Shown here: positions 50,078-61,273 of the stretch, in pieces
Layout of the letters: the number at the start of each line of letters is the position of its first letter
Numbering within the stretch: the stretch's first letter is position 1
Assembly: GCA_017591395.1 (NCBI GenBank)
Contig: WEDG01003977.1
Location: 123,642-187,641, forward strand
Source: Schistocephalus solidus
Lineage: Eukaryota; Platyhelminthes; Cestoda; Diphyllobothriidea; Diphyllobothriidae
Direction of reading: 5' to 3'
DNA: 64,000 nt
Translations under genes and position numbers: made by a program
Notes under the pieces: generated by a model
Databases searched by the model: none
Told to the model about the DNA's origin: nothing
What the model saw: the letters and a program-made list of their open reading frames with translations, nothing else

Positions 50078-50335
50078 GTCTCCCCTCACCTGGACCCGGT
50101 GGGTGGGCCCCAACCAAGTCAAGACTAGCGGAGGTTGGAGGGGGCACGGGAATCCGCACCAAGGCCTGTCAGCACACCCTCGCCATGTGCGGCATTTGTT
50201 ATGTGGGGCTCGCATTCCCAATAACACCTGCCTTGCTCTGGTCTCCCCCCCTTGTGGTTCAACGCATCTGCCACGCGGCCCGTTTAGAAGGCACTCGAGC
50301 TACTGCCTTATCCACTGGTGTGAAATTTACACAGG
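49928..50335 (+). repeat. LINE-1F-related 3' repeat, type 2, copy j, with (TC)n at 50044-50074
   Basis: The copy starts at the shared edge (CAGTTTGACCG), has GACGAGGTCCACCG and GACGGTGACTTACGCGCG, and then a TC microsatellite where other copies read CTCTCTCCTCC. It changes to the type 2 body: GTGCGGCATTTGTTATG, TAACACCTGCC and CATCTGCCACGCGGCCCGTT. Confidence 0.75.
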
Positions 50336-50589
50336 CATTGAAATGACGTTATTGACACTCAGTTCAAACGTTCGCGTAGATAATAGCCAAATTGAACGAA
50401 ACCCTAACCTAGGCTGTTGCTGCAAGTTATTTTGATAGCTCTAGACAAAACTGCATATTATCCTCAGCCGACTGCATGCACATTGAAAACAATACGGGAT
50501 CTCTGGATGGTCCACTCATGAAGCTAAACCCTTAAAAGTTGCATCATACTGCCGCAGGGCATCGTTTAAATGGCCTGGGTATTTAAGTA

Positions 50590-51075
50590 ATGTGTACGTT
50601 GGTAGTGCACAGAGACCGTACAGAGACCGGTGAGCCAGTGCCTGGAGCACCATCACACAGCAGAGATCGGCGCCTCCACTGCCCTCACTGTCCTCGCGCA
50701 TTCACTCATCGCATGGGCCTATTCGGTCACATGCGCATCCATGACAGCGGAATACACAGCAATGCCGACAACACCGATACACCATGCACACCCTCCGCTC
50801 CTGCCATTCTTAGCGCCCCTGCCACCCCCACTACCATGAATGACATCCTCCCAGCCTCTACCGATTTCTCCTGCCCACACTGCGCCCGCACCTTCAACTC
50901 ACGCATCGGCCTGGTCGGTCACCTGCGAATCCATCGCACGGAGACTGGTGAACCAGTGCCTGGGGCTCCGACATACAGTCGACGCGCTCGCCTTCACTGC
51001 CCTCACTGCTCCCGCACATTTACACACCGCATGGGCCTATTAGGACACATGCGCCTCCACGACAACCTCCGGTAA
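50590..51075 (+). pseudogene. LINE-1F C-terminal C2H2 finger segment, open frame intact
   Basis: An uninterrupted frame of 161 codons runs from an ATG at 50590 that lies outside the LINE match, so the start is accidental. It holds three complete C2H2 fingers near residues 31-51, 92-112 and 135-155, with CPHCPRAF...HMRIH, CPHCARTF...HLRIH and CPHCSRTF...HMRLH. Linkers contain TETGEPVPGAP. It ends at a TAA after LHDNLR. Unlike the copy at 24.6-25.1 kb it has no internal stops, so it shows the tail's intact arrangement. It is a fragment of a transposon protein; nothing suggests that it is expressed. Confidence 0.8.
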
Positions 51076-51942
51076 ACCACCGGAGGCTAAGCTACATCAG
51101 CGCACACTGCCTACACCAATGCATCGACAACACCCTCACAATCACCATTTACCAGAGTATATCACGGTTTCCTAGAAACCGTGGCTTGGAAGTCTGCCAA
51201 TCTGACGCTTCCACCAGACCACGCCGTCGGCTCAGTGTATGTGCTGTGTGTGTCGAGTGGCTGACCAGTGGACTGGGAGTCAGACGGCGATAGCTCCTCC
51301 ATATCCCCTGAGTTTGTGAATCCTGGTGTGTGCGTTATGGGGGCCAGGTCGTGCTGTTGCGCGCGAAGACGGTTACGCCGATCTGTCAGCCAATGCGCCC
51401 ACTCCCACATCAGACAACTGACCGGCTCGGACAGTGTCTGATGGTGGGGGTTGGGGAGAGAGTGAGGTCGACAGCTCAGCGCGTTTTCCTCACTATAAAC
51501 AATCTGACGCGCTTGAAACTATCACGGTGCACTAAAAGCCGTGGCTTGGAAGGTTGCCAACTGACGGGATAACTCGGACCGCGTGGTCAGCCCAATATGT
51601 GTATTGTGTGGAGTTGCTGACTGGCGGACTGAGAGTCAGGTTGCAATGGCTCCTTCTTAATGTGGCCTTTATGGCACTCCCACTCCGTGGGATCCGAGCC
51701 AGGTGTGGTGGCACGCCCAGGGGCGGCTCCGGCCGCGCCAGCCACATGCGCCCTCTCCCATCGCCGGTCTTCTTGACTCTGTCTTGACACCGGGCTCAGG
51801 TGGGGGGAGGAGGAGAGAGTGCGGTAGCCGCAGCGCAAGGCTACTATCACTTAAAACTAATTCACGCGCAAGTCACCGTCCCTGCACCACCTGGTGTGGA
51901 GCATACGGTGGACCTCGTCGAAATCGACGGTCGAACTGCCAC
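50623..51942 (+). mobile_element. LINE-1F 5'-truncated copy (plus strand)
   Basis: This copy keeps only the last part of LINE-1F: the zinc-finger coding end (50623-51075), the inner 3' UTR (51076-51420) and the outer 3' UTR (51420-51942), ending GGTCGAACTG. The order is the same as in the minus-strand copy at 23702-25030, in the opposite orientation. 5' truncation is the usual outcome of target-primed reverse transcription. The 5' junction is near 50623, where the match to the longer copy begins. Confidence 0.85.
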
Positions 51943-51959
51943 GTTGGTAGTAATGTAAG

Positions 51960-52420
51960 GCATTCTTGATCAGTCCAGTATGTGTTTGTGCGGAGCAGCT
52001 GACTGGCGAACTGAGAGTCAAGCTGCAATGGCTCCTTCTTAAAGTGGCCTTTATGGCACTCCCACACAGTTGGGATCCAAGCCGCCCTCCCTGTGTTGTA
52101 GGGTTCTTGTTTATGTTCGACCACAGTTCTGGGGCCTGCACCCTCTCCAATTTCTAGTCTTCTTGACGCTCTCTTGACACCGGCCCCAGATGGGGGGAGT
52201 GGCAACGAGAGTGAGGTAGATGTAATACAAGTGTACTCTCATTATAATCTAGCGCAAGTCACCATCCCTGCACCAACCCACTGTGGAGCCTACGGTGGAC
52301 ATAGTGGAAATCGATGCTTAAATTGTCGCAAGGCATTCTACAGACTCCAACAAGTTGATCAAAGTATGTACTCTACTTTCAGCATGGTTCGAGTAACGGC
52401 AGCATTAGAATTGCCTGTGA
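51960..52420 (-). repeat. LINE-1F 3'-UTR repeat fragment, copy l, plus shared flank
   Basis: On the plus strand this reads GGCTCCTTCTTAAAGTGGCC, CTCTTGACACCGGCCCCAGA and CATCCCTGCACCAACCCAC, the minus-oriented outer 3' UTR. About 90 further bases (CAGACTCCAACAAG, TTCAGCATGGTTCGAGTAAC) match 55878-55945 beyond the usual LINE end. Confidence 0.75.
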
Positions 52421-55400
52421 TTTTTATATGCTCCTCGCTATTGAAAATTTCGACAACGGTCTGGAAAGTATTCTTGCGGAGCAAGGAACAAAAGAGAATG
52501 GTAACAATCAAGTTACTAGAATTACCAGCTACACCTAGCACAGTAACACGGCAAGAGGAATGGAATATGAACATGACGGACAACGGCGCACTTGGTGGGG
52601 GAAGGAAAAGGTAGATGTTGTGGCGAACACGGTAGCTGGGGTTACGAGGGCGTGGCCTCTATACGCGTATCGCCTAATTAGCGGGCGGTTGGCTGTACCG
52701 ATTGTGATGACAGTTTTTCTCTCCCATTACCCGCGACGCGAAGACAACAAAGCGCGCAGGTCCCAGTGCGGACATGTCCGTGCGTCCTACTGAAGTACCA
52801 AGTGTTGTCGGGTCATACTGAGCTTGACAGATGGCATCAGGCTAGTGTGCTCAAGCATATCATTATTATCCCCCTGTAGGCCTTCTGCCGCCGTTACTCC
52901 CGCTCTTTCCGCAGGCTCTATTACAGCTTTACTCACGCTGCCAACCCTCCCTACCCCTCATCCCCACCCGGTAAGTCCTCCCGCATTTCCGACCTTGCCA
53001 TTCCTCACTTCACCACCCCAGTCTCCTCCGTACACGCGAAAGTGTCAATTACTACACGCCCGTGCACGCACTTACCTGAATTTAAACGCTCTCCGCACAC
53101 ACGCCCACACCACATACGCACCGCCGTCTCAAGGGCGGATGCAAATAAACGAGGCCCTGCCTGCCTAAGTTTGATGCCTCCAACTGCCGCACCCGCTGAT
53201 ATCGGATAACATCACCACCACCACCACCACCACCACCACCACCACCACCACTCAAATTCTGTCCGCTGTTGTATTTGAGTTTACACCAGTGGGACAAGAA
53301 AGTGGGGCGGGGGTTGTGGGAGGACGCCGTGGTTAGCACTTAGGGGACATGGCGACGGCCGCCCACCTTCTGTTTGATTGCACTCCCAGGAGTGCAGCGG
53401 GCTGTATGGGCATACAGGTGGCCATTGTTACCGACGCGCTTCTGCAGGCGGGAACAGCCGCGGGTGAATTGGCGACTCTCTATACGCACTGACACACTGA
53501 CACCGAACGCTGTCGTTCTACGCGAATACTTTTTCACCGATTAATCCCTTCAAGACCTTGTGAAAATGAAGGCCACTGAACCCATTTTTCTGACCGGGTT
53601 GCCATGCCAGGATGATCTGGCCGAAAGTGGTAGTCTGAAAATTATCAGCCCATGTCTCTTGAGCTTAGGAACAACTTTAATTCACTTCTTAGTGATCTAC
53701 TTTCACTGGGAGACCGCTGATCTCCGTATTGGTCTGGGTTACAGAATAGGATTAGTATGGGTAGTAGCGCATTTGCAAAGTCTTATAAATTTGCATGGTC
53801 ATTACACGAAGGAAAGGAAGAAAAGAAGAAATAATGAACCTTCTACTTTTTTATAAAGTAATGAATAAGACCCCTGAAATTAACTAACACGGTCCTTTCA
53901 ATTATATTGTCTTGTCTACTCTAAAGCCAACGGCATATTAAAATACTGAGTGATTCTTTGTCTTGCGTACGTTCAATGATGATACGCACGTAAAAGTTTG
54001 AGAAGTCGGGTTCGCTAAACATCTGTTTCTCTGACTGACGACAGTCAAGCACTTGCTGATGGCGACTGTGGTCATTTAACTAGCGGCACCTACTTGTTCG
54101 CCCGTCGCAAACAGCGGGTCGCGCCACTACACCACTGAAAGGATTCAGCCGAGACTTCTGAGCGAGCACTGTATTTGCACTTGTCTTAGGCGCGACCCAT
54201 CTAAATAGCCCGTCTGTGAATGCCATACGCGATCTGGTGCCCATATTCACATGAATTAGGCTTCAATGAGGTAGTCTCAAATCATACATAAGTGTGGGAT
54301 TCCTAAGAGGTCAGGGCATTAAATGGTCGTTGTAGCCCCACCTCGTTTCTAAGTAGGATCAAATTATCCTATAGGCTGGTAACCTTCCAGAAAACACAAT
54401 TTGGACCATTCGTTTTTATGTCAAAAATTTGCTGATTTTCCACGGGGAATGATGTCTTGAGTCACTCTCATTCCTTTCCTCCATTCTCCCCATGCACCAA
54501 TGACCAGCAAGTGCTTTCAGCCGACAGGTAATAAGAACGGGGGCGGTTGCCTACGTTGTTTGAAAACCCTCGTCTGCGTGGACCACACACATACTACGCC
54601 CTCAATACACATACAAAAATTTTCCAAAATGCAATTCGCACATAACGAAAGTAATGTGTGTTAATGCGACTTTTAGTCCACTAAAATAATGTTACTAGCT
54701 TGCCTGGCAATGTGTGTGCGTGCAATGTGTGGTGGTTTTCTGATCATGGATGTATATACGTTTGTGGTCGAATAAGTCTAAGTAATGTCTCAGTGTGTGT
54801 CATTGTGTAATTTCCCTTATCAATATCAAAAAATGCACATAACAAGGAGGTCTGAACATCCCGCTACAGATTGAGCAGGTATGGTAGGCTTGGCGGGTGC
54901 TAATCGGAGATACTGCCATTGGATCCCCAGTCGCACCATGATGGATTCCTAGGTTGTTTACTAGGCATAAGCTTGGGCCTAAAATATGCTATTGTAGTAG
55001 AGCATGCTGGTTCTATGGCTGCTCTACTAGTAGTAGATGTCTCTCTCATCCTGGGTGTGTTCGCGTTGCGATGAACATGGAGATGTCCAATCAAAGTAAA
55101 TCAGCGTTAAAACATGGTGTTATAATTGGGGATAGGTGGGATTACTCTCTTTCATGATGCTGCCACTGGTGGTGGTTGTGCTTCACGGAGTGAGAGATAG
55201 GTTGGTCCAGCTGACATTGCGGTTCGTCAAAGTTACCCCCAGGGTCCTAAATGTCGTACGGCAGTGCAGACATGCTGACAGAAGGTTAGCCATGGCGTTT
55301 CCGAGTTGCGCGCCTGACGTTTTGAATTACCTTACCGTATTCGATCAGCATCGAATATGGTTGCTGTAGATTTTACAGCGGGGCGTCAGGCCTGCGATTC

Positions 55401-55635
55401 TGCTCGAGTCCTAAGTTACATTTCAGACTTTAACAAAGGTCTTAGGGAGGTGTATGAATACTTCCTCTTTGTCCGACTAGGATGTATACATATGTAACGA
55501 CGTCGCTGTAGATTAATCGATAAGTAAGTGAGCAGCAGATATTCTCATGACGTAGCCACTCCATTGCATATGAAGGCGCTTCATATACATATAGATACTA
55601 AACTAACCAGTTTGCTTACGGATCTGACTGTCAAG
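52421..55635. other. Gene-free stretch with GC-rich island (52.6-53.5 kb) and (ACC)n
   Basis: The island contains CCGCGACGCGAAG, many CCTCC/CCACC runs and an ACC trinucleotide repeat at 53213-53251. A promoter or untranslated exon is possible but unproven. The frame at 53560-53856 (98 codons) has hydrophobic stretches but no recognisable family. From 53.9 to 55.6 kb I see nothing supported. Confidence 0.4.
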
Positions 55636-55639
55636 GATC

Positions 55640-55945
55640 CGAACCGCCCCTTCTTGAGTTTCAGGATTCTTATTTGTGTTGTACCACAGTGCATGAGCCT
55701 GCACCCTCTCCAATCTCTAGTCCTCTTGACTTTTCTTGACACCGGACCCAGATGGAAGGAGTGAAACAGTCTATTCTCACTATAATTCCGCGCAAGTCAA
55801 GGTCCCTGCACCACCCTGCTGTGGATCATAAGCTGGATATAGTTGAAATCGAGAGTCAAACTGTCGTGAAGCATTATACAGACTCCAAAGTATTTACTGT
55901 ACCTTCAGCATGGCCCGAGTAACGGCAGCATTAGAACCAACTTCG
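55640..55945 (-). repeat. LINE-1F 3'-UTR repeat fragment, copy m, plus shared flank
   Basis: It matches copy l along its length (CTTGACACCGGACCCAGATG, GTCCCTGCACCACCC, AGAGTCAAACTGTCG) and also in the flank ATACAGACTCCAAAG and GAGTAACGGCAGCATTAGAA. The two sites are about 3.5 kb apart in the same orientation. Confidence 0.7.
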
Positions 55946-56100
55946 CACCTTGTGCACTGTAGAGGCAACTGAAGCGAAGTGAGTTTATTATCCTGGCTGA
56001 CTTTCGCACGCTGTCCATAACTAGATCACTTAAAGATTATGACCGGACTATTATTGAGTAAGGCGCATCAGAGAGTACAGAATGAGTAAGGTTCGATTAC

Positions 56101-56360
56101 TCACAGGGCCTCCGGGTGGGATGGTGGCCGATCGCACTCGTCACTGGTGTCCACTCGAGGAAGCCGGTTGATAGTTTCTTCGCCTACTGCGAAAGTTTGT
56201 TTAAGTGCCTGTAAGGCCTGGAATTGCGAGGCTCCAGAATAGGTGAATTTTTCGCGAGTAAAATTGCTACCTCTTGGCTGAGCAGGGGGACAGTCCAATT
56301 GTTCTGGGGACCGTAGACGACTTTGCTGGTCGCAAACATTTGATAATGTCATTTGTGAAC
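56101..56360 (-). pseudogene. LINE pre-RT relic fragment
   Basis: Minus-strand frames give VYGPQNNW-TVPLLS and then GEETINRLPRVDTSDECDRP-PSHPE before a stop. These line up with the LINE-1F pre-RT segment IYGPHIKGTAPLLSSDG and DAAIDQLPQVDTNNDLDLPPS. The frame shifts between the two parts, and nothing of the RT core follows. Divergence from LINE-1F suggests a relative of that family or an old copy. Confidence 0.55.
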
Positions 56361-56832
56361 ATAGGAAGGCGGCTGGCTTGGGAGCATCGTACAGTATACA
56401 ACTTTACACGTCCACGAATGAGACCGTGTGCCCTGAGATGGCGATGTCGATCAGCCACCGGGTATATCATTGCGTGTTTTTCCGAACGTGAACCGGTAAC
56501 CCAGGCTCATCCGTGAAACTGGTGTGACCTTGCCATGGCAACGTGTGCTTATGTGCATGGCAGTTCGTTCTCCCGTCTACAGTGACAGCTATGAGCAAGA
56601 ACACATGCCTTTATAAAAGCCTCTTTAAAACTGTTTTCAGTTGCTCGAGTTCCAAAGACATTCCAACAATTTATAAGAATGTAATTAAATATTGGAAGTA
56701 TCATTCCACTTTCACCTTTTATGCGGGTTCTGCTGTGCTGATAAATAATTTGAAACTTAAGGAACGTATCAATTTCTCCTCGAAAAGATTTTCATTTAAA
56801 CACTTAAAGTAGAGGAATCAAAGCAATGGAGG

Positions 56833-57021
56833 CCACCAGAAACTTTTATGCTGGTTACTGAGAAGATTCTGTTGCTGAAAGAACAGCTCAGAAATGGTTT
56901 GTCTGTTTCAAAGAAATCGATTTCATTACGATGGAAGCTCCACGCTCTGGATGGAAGTCAGGCTTCGATGAGGATCGTATTACTGCTGTATGCCTTGCAG
57001 CTCCGCGTCAAATAATTCGGT
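56833..57021 (+). pseudogene. mariner-family transposase N-terminal fragment
   Basis: The plus-strand frame gives NFYAGY-stop-EDSVAERTAQKWFVCFKE followed by APRSGWKSGFDEDRITA and a stop at 57021. SVAERTAQKWF, the PRSG motif and FDEDR are hallmarks of the helix-turn-helix DNA-binding part of mariner transposases. The catalytic part is missing downstream. It is on the opposite strand from the relic at 47.4-48.2 kb and covers a different portion, so the two cannot be aligned to each other. Confidence 0.75.
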
Positions 57022-57249
57022 AATTTAAGTTCTCTGCTTAGACCGATGACAAACTTGATAAGTTAAGTCGAAAAACACGTTTCCAGTACTTCATCACCAG
57101 GCCTATATAGTTAAATAGATAATGAAAATATGAGAAGTTGACGGAGTTTATAAGTTTCTTATGGGCAACACTAATCGTCGGCGTGTTGTGGTCGTTGGAC
57201 CGGAGGAGGGGGCAGTGGGTGCGGTGTGATCGATATTTATGGGCCAAGC

Positions 57250-57530
57250 ACGCGGAGTGAGCACCACTGAGTTAGGTACGCGGAGTGAATCCCTATCATG
57301 AGGGGTTGGGGCGTCATGTGATCAGCACCTGAACTCGGCGTCGTTCACGGAAGACAGAGTGCCTGTGCTAGCGTCTTTTGACAACACGGTAATTTCAACT
57401 TCCAGGACTCGACCTGCAAGCATCGCTCACACCCTACCTTACCTCCCCACATCCAGCCCCAATGAGCACAGCACGCCGACCTCTTCACGCAGGTCGCGTG
57501 GGAACGATGACCGTTAACCATAAGAAGCCC
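57250..57530. repeat. Interspersed repeat XY, copy 2, with part X inverted
   Basis: Part X lies in reverse orientation (TGATCAGCACCTG near 57319-57331, the complement of the 22073 motif). Part Y is in the same orientation as copy 1 (ACTCGACCTGCAAGCATCGC, CCCAATGAGCACA). About 75 unmatched bases separate them. Confidence 0.6.
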
Positions 57531-59157
57531 AAGCCCCAGGACAGAACGGGACAGGTGAGCTCCTTTGACGTCAGTGAGCGTTCATCAACGAATAAGAATC
57601 TTAAAAACTTCCAAAATTTCATATTTTAGCACCTATTTAACTGTATACACAAGAAATATGTGTGATTATCCAAAAACTTTCCAAGGCCAATTTTTTCACC
57701 ACAAATCACTTTAATGAGGCATTTTCGGTCTCAAAACCCTATCTAGTTTCGATGTTTCCATTTTGCGCTTTTTATCCATTATACGTGTGGAGCGACGGCA
57801 TTGCAGGTTTTGTCATTTGGTTGAATTCGATAAACTTGGGATCTTCACCTTCGTTACCATGAGCTCACCTAGACTCATAGTTTAAGTGTTCTCGGAGAAA
57901 TATGACCATCATAACAGTCAGCAAATTCTTCGTAACCCAATTAATGACCCCACTGCAAGGACATCCGTAATGGTCGCGTTTAATTAACACCACTTCCTTT
58001 TGGCTTTTTAGCACCTATGTTTCTCAGTCTTAAGGTCTTAATTCCCTGGCATTGCACTCTCCTCTTTCCGTGCCAAATTAAATGAAAACTGTAGACCTTG
58101 ACTATTAACTTCAAACCTCATTACTACTGTAAAGAGATAGAAGGTTTTTTAGGGCAGGAAGCTAAAGTTGCCACTTACTAGAAAATAAGTAGATATGATC
58201 TTTTTCGGACGCCCCAGAAACCTCTTTCTCAGTACGTTCAGTAAGTTTGACTAAAATGCACAAAACTGTGAAGTCCCACATTCCAGTGCTGATGTCGTGC
58301 ACCCGGCGACGGCTTGACACCGACTTATGCAGCTTCATACGGGCTAGGCTTTGTTCTGAAGGAAACTTTTTCACGATAGTTATGTCCGCGAAGAAGGAGA
58401 CATGATCTCTGAAACAAGAGCTTTATTAGCCTTACGTTTCGAACTCTCTCTCGAACCCATCCTCAGAGACAGACAGTTATCTCCTCTTTGAATGTATTAA
58501 TTCTTCGACAAATACCATTTATATTGTGGTCTAAATAGAGAAATATATGTTAATTATATGTGGCTCACTAGGTGTCTATAGCTCTTCCTCTAGATTGCAG
58601 TCATGTAGTTTATAATTCAGGCATGAGGAACGGCAAACCAAGGGCACTTTAAATCAAATATCTCCATGATTATTTTGTTGGCAAGACGGAGATCCCTTCG
58701 GTTGGTTGGTTTTATTCATGTTCCGTTGATTAACCCGCGCAAGATTTTTAGCTCTTTTGATTTTGGCGATTGCCAAGATGGTTGGTGGCAGAGATGTCCA
58801 GGTGCGATATAACTATATTTTTCCAGACGGGCAGTTGCGAACAGAATTTGAGAGACCTTAAGTGACTCGTAAAATTAAGTGGAAACGAAACAGTAGTTCG
58901 AACGAATACACCAACTCTGAAACGTTTAATGTCCTCAGTTCGCATTCAAGTACTTGTAGGAATTTTAGGTGGTGCCGCTGGTTCACACTACAGCTGAAGA
59001 CAGGACAACTGTGTTCATTGTCTTCAAGCTGAGGAATTTTAGATACCGACAGATATCTCTCCCTGTGGTCATACTTTTCCGCACAGTTAATTCTGTTTAG
59101 AAAGCATGTACTTACCTCAAGAATTTGCGCAGGTGAATGGGAATGATGCATGAATCA
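57531..59157. other. AT-rich intergenic stretch
   Basis: No supported gene, RNA or repeat. Confidence 0.5.
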
Positions 59158-59760
59158 AAGTTCGACGGTAGTAGTCCGACGATATCCACCGTATAATCCA
59201 CAGCGGGATTGTGCAGGGTGGTGCCTGGCGTATGGATTAGTTTTAAGTGGTAGTAGACTTCAGCTGCAGCCACCGCACTCTCCCTTCCCTTACCCGTCTG
59301 TGTCCCGTGTCAAGATGGAGCTATGAAAACTGGAGGCGGAGTCGGGCGCAGGTGGCTGGCGCGGCCGGAGACGCTCCTGACCGCGCCGCAACGCCTGAAT
59401 CAGATCCCACCGAGTGGGAGATCCATAAATGGCAAAAGTGGCTGGTGCGGCATGAACCTACATTTACGCGTGCCACCACGACCCCATGTTCGACATTTGT
59501 TATGGAAGTGCATCCAAAATAAATCTTGCCTCCCGGTGTAAAAAGAGAGAGTCAAGACGACCGGAGGTGGGATCGGGCGTAGATGGAAGTGTCATAAAGG
59601 CCACAGGCAGGGGATGCGACATGAGTTTACACCTACGCGTGCCACCACGCCCTCTCCCTGCCCCCAATGTTTGACATTTTTTACAAGAGTGCAATCCGAA
59701 TAACGCCTGCCATGCCTTGATCTAGCCCCTGTTTTGGTCCAGCGTTTAAGGGGGCACAAT
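59158..59760 (+). repeat. LINE-1F-related 3' repeat, type 2, copy n, with internal tandem duplication
   Basis: It starts at the shared edge (AGTTCGACGG) and contains GGTGGCTGGCGCGGCCGGAG. The type 2 body then appears twice in tandem: ACGCGTGCCACCACGACC with TTCGACATTTGTTATG (59466-59505) and ACGCGTGCCACCACGCCC with TTTGACATTTTTTAC (59635-59685). The second ends with TAACGCCTGCCATGCCTTGA. Confidence 0.75.
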
Positions 59761-59839
59761 CTACCCCATCAGCACATATATCACACACCAACCCATCCCA
59801 CATCACCCTCTACAGGTACGTAATCGGTGCCACTCACGT

Positions 59840-60176
59840 AGGCTGGAAGCGTATTTTTTGGCTCCTTCACAATTTGGTCTCTATGGCACTCTAGCGCATG
59901 TGTTGTCCGAGCAGCCCACATACCTGGCGTATTGTTTTGTGGGCAAGGTCGTGCATGGCAAGCGCAGACTGGCTTCTTAGCTATGCCAGCCACTGTGCCC
60001 CATCTCAGTATCCGTTAGTAGTCTGACTCAGATAATATATGGGTATTTGGGAAAGGAAAAATAGTATGAGGCCAACGGCAGTCAGCGCATATTGGTCACT
60101 ATACGACTGCGGTCATGCCTTGACCTAGCCCGTGCATTCGTCCAGCGCATCTACCAGGCGGCCCGTATAAGGGGCA
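59840..60176. repeat. Decayed LINE-1F 3'-UTR pieces (minus at 59840-60010, plus at 60110-60176)
   Basis: GGCTCCTTCACAATTTGG and TATGGCACTCTAGCG are weak minus-oriented matches to the outer 3' UTR. TGCCTTGACCTAGCCCGTG and CGCATCTACCAGGCGGCCCG match the type 2 end. Confidence 0.5.
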
Positions 60177-60662
60177 AAGGAATTATCGTAAGCAGAGAGA
60201 AACTGACTTCCGTTTGAATTTTACATGTAGCTCCCAAATCGCCATACTGAGCCCAGGGGGAAGGAAAGCCGTAGTGATTACAATGCACCTTGAGAATAAC
60301 ACTCAAGGATCTGGCCGAACTGCAGTATGGCTAAGCCTTTGATTGGCTAATGAAAACAAATACGCTTGAAAATCTTATTAAAATTTCTGGACCTTGTGGG
60401 TAGTACATCACGAGCGCTGGCTGACCTTCGTCATAAGATCCCCTGTTGAGAAGGAGCTCCAAAGACAAAAACGAACGGCCCCATTGCCAGCTTTTGTAAC
60501 CGGGAAGGAAAGATGAAGAGCACTCCCATATGACATTTACTATTTCTGCTCGCAAGGCAGAACGTGAATTCTTCGGGTGGGAATTGTTTACGTTGCGCCC
60601 GACAATATGGGAGAATAAGGACGCCATGTAACACAGGTGGCTTGTGCTACTTGACACAGGGA

Positions 60663-60702
60663 AATTAGGATTAGGGTTCAGGTTAGGGTTAGGATAGGGG
60701 AA
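60663..60702 (+). repeat. Degenerate TTAGGG-like tract
   Basis: GATTAGGGTTCAGGTTAGGGTTAGG resembles the interior of the foldback element at 32.4-32.8 kb (only part is given by unit: GGTTAGGGTTAGG). I could not find paired inverted arms around this copy. Confidence 0.65.
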
Positions 60703-61234
60703 AGGGCAATCGTCCTGACACTTATCACAATGCCGGGGAGGGCGGGGAGGGCGCTGCCTATTCCGCTGTCCTATCGGGGTGAGCACAACAGAGTCCGATC
60801 ATGTGTGGTTCAAATGGTTTAGCGTCTGATTCGAACACTATCTGAAACTCCATATAAGCCAAAGTTTGTCGGGACCCCTTGTTGGTCTGTCAATCTGCCC
60901 TCGCCACTGTCGGCAATATTTGTGGAGTGTTGATTGTAGTTATTAACTCGTCCACGAGACGCCACCCGCCAACACGCAAACGCCTGTTCGCCCGCTGATG
61001 ACATCTACGTTGCTATCACGTAGAAGGAGGAATAAGATGTGTCCAGCCCGCTTTCTCTACTCAGGGAAACTTAAATGGACAGGAGAACTGCGCACATAAA
61101 CCAGTGCACTTTCAGAGCAGCGCCGGAGCAGGAATTAGACTTCTCATTCTAATGTATTATCAGAGGATGTGGGCGCGCGTGTGCCAACGAGTTAGCTCTC
61201 TCGCTACTCGTTCTTCCCGCTGTCCTTTCTTGGT

Positions 61235-61273
<39 letters not shown>

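Noticed and set aside
53560..53856. Frame of 98 codons with hydrophobic stretches
   Set aside because: It has no recognisable family or splice context, and its length is within chance for this window.
54900..55094. Possible LINE finger relic (IGHLHVHRNAN on the minus strand)
   Set aside because: Only the histidine half of a finger is visible, with no matching cysteines in frame and no LINE linker, so it is too weak to call.
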